Below, piece by piece: positions 26,616 to 27,570 of a stretch of DNA of 27,570 bases; position 1 is the stretch's first letter; each line of letters starts with the position of its first letter. The position numbers were made by a program, and so were the translations under genes. The DNA lies in the IMG/VR virus record IMGVR_UViG_3300049847_000269, positions 1-27,570 of that record; one strand, given 5' to 3'. Under the pieces are notes generated by a model. That model was not told the DNA's origin, did no database searches, and worked only from the letters and a program-made list of their open reading frames with translations. Source of the stretch: a virus.

Positions 26616-27570
26616 ATGTCAATGAATTTAGAACCAGTGCTTTCCACAGAAGACGACCTCATTAAAGACTTAGCTTCAACGTATGGTAATGATGTCCGAA
26701 TCGCATTGGACAAGGCTGGTTGGCAGCAAGGTGTCCCTGCTCCGTTTGTACCGAACGCCTCGGTTACTCCGGCAGCACCACCAAGTACCACAGTACCCCC
26801 TGTTACTACACCAGCATCGGTCACCCCGCATGCCGTAGAACCAGTGGTTACGACTCCTACGACCACCCCAGAGACACCTCAGACTGTGACAACCACAGAC
26901 CCACTTGAGTTATTGAAAGATCCTGATGGTAGGTACTTAGGGAAATATACAGACCCCGAAGCAGCAAAGCGGGGCTACCACTCGATTCTACAGTTAGCCA
27001 AGCAGAATATGGCTGAAGTAGATCGGCTAAAAGCAGAACTGGCAAATCGGCCTAGTCAGCCTCTTGCGCCAGTCGTGACCACCCCCGAGAGAGGGCTAAC
27101 AGAAACACCGTTGGTTCGTTCGGCAAAGCGTGACGAGGTACTTAATGCGCTTAAGACAGGGTACAATATTGAGCCTACAGACATTGATAATCTAGTCAAT
27201 GTGCTTACTGAAGAGGCCCGTTTGGCAGCGTCACAGGCTGTGTCACAGCAGTTTGAGCAGCAGAAACGTGTTGCATCGGAATGGGCTGAAGCTGATCGGT
27301 ACATGGCTAAGGAACATCCTGATTCTCTTCAGCACGGCGACGATCTTGAACTGTTCGTTAAAGCAAACCCACGAGTGGCTAAAAATATAGACGATCTTAT
27401 TGCAAATAACAATCGTGTTGGTGCATTAGAACACGCTTGGCTTGCATTTAAGAATGCAAATGGCAGCGCAATCTTAAACTCTGAAGTACAGCGGGAACGT
27501 GAGCTTCTGGCTCATGCAGCGGTAACAAAAGAGGAGCAGGATAAAGCCCGTATTCAGGCTGGTCTTGTCC
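26616..27570 (+). CDS. Scaffold-like capsid assembly protein (partial, runs off right edge)
   Basis: The open frame from ATG 26616 (after CGAAAGGATTTAAT) continues for 318 codons to the window end. An N-terminal helix (LSTEDDLIKDLASTYGND) leads into a long Thr/Pro/Val-rich linker (about residues 40-95). Then comes a GKYTDPEAAKRGYHSILQLA segment with a helix of coiled-coil character. The LGKY-DPEAAxRGYxxxL pattern and low-complexity linker are typical of phage scaffolding proteins placed between portal and major capsid genes. It would chaperone procapsid assembly. The end, and the expected capsid gene, lie outside the window. Confidence 0.7.
   Translation, partial: MSMNLEPVLSTEDDLIKDLASTYGNDVRIALDKAGWQQGVPAPFVPNASVTPAAPPSTTVPPVTTPASVTPHAVEPVVTTPTTTPETPQTVTTTDPLELLKDPDGRYLGKYTDPEAAKRGYHSILQLAKQNMAEVDRLKAELANRPSQPLAPVVTTPERGLTETPLVRSAKRDEVLNALKTGYNIEPTDIDNLVNVLTEEARLAASQAVSQQFEQQKRVASEWAEADRYMAKEHPDSLQHGDDLELFVKANPRVAKNIDDLIANNNRVGALEHAWLAFKNANGSAILNSEVQRERELLAHAAVTKEEQDKARIQAGLV

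Overview
This window reads as part of the genome of a temperate, tailed double-stranded DNA bacteriophage. The supporting evidence is a terminase small/large pair, a portal, a scaffold-like gene and a tyrosine integrase, together with tightly packed small genes and nine canonical tRNA genes. The host is probably Gram-negative: one gene encodes a lipoprotein whose C-terminal half looks like an outer-membrane beta-barrel ending in Phe, and two genes carry Sec signal peptides. The host genus cannot be named from this sequence. Most genes start after a GAAAGGA-type ribosome site.

Layout. Positions 1-14812 are all on the minus strand. From right to left they hold about 20 tiny, overlapping genes of unknown function (several zinc-binding), a GP88-like gene, a papain-like peptidase candidate, a CCHC zinc-knuckle protein, the integrase with a repeat-bearing putative attachment region (6042-6307), membrane and lipoprotein genes, a calcineurin-like phosphoesterase, and at the left edge the start of a SpoT/MESH1-type HD gene. 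tRNA genes are scattered among them: Gln, Arg, Val, Ile, Gly, Ala, Thr, Leu and Lys. Positions 14813-16216 carry no convincing gene. They hold a structured leader and a divergent control region built on a perfect 24-bp palindrome. Positions 16217-27570 are the plus-strand virion module: small terminase, HExxH metallopeptidase, methyltransferase, zinc-ribbon protein, two paralogous secreted beta-helix proteins, two micro-genes, large terminase, exonuclease, portal, a small protein and a scaffold-like gene cut by the window edge.

The most unusual content is non-coding. The 615 bases between the lipoprotein gene and tRNA-Ala fold by eye into a multi-domain RNA, with perfect closing stems of 8, 10 and 9 bp and a 7-bp stem whose G-U pairs favour the minus strand. 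A second structured block sits in the same position relative to tRNA-Lys. Several tRNA-sized elements have an acceptor stem and a T-arm-like hairpin but no usable anticodon arm. This resembles the large ornate phage RNAs (GOLLD, ROOL), but membership could not be tested here.

An 11-mer (CCCGAGTGAGG) occurs five times, on both strands and both inside and before genes. Functional names rest on motifs read from translations. No database search was possible.
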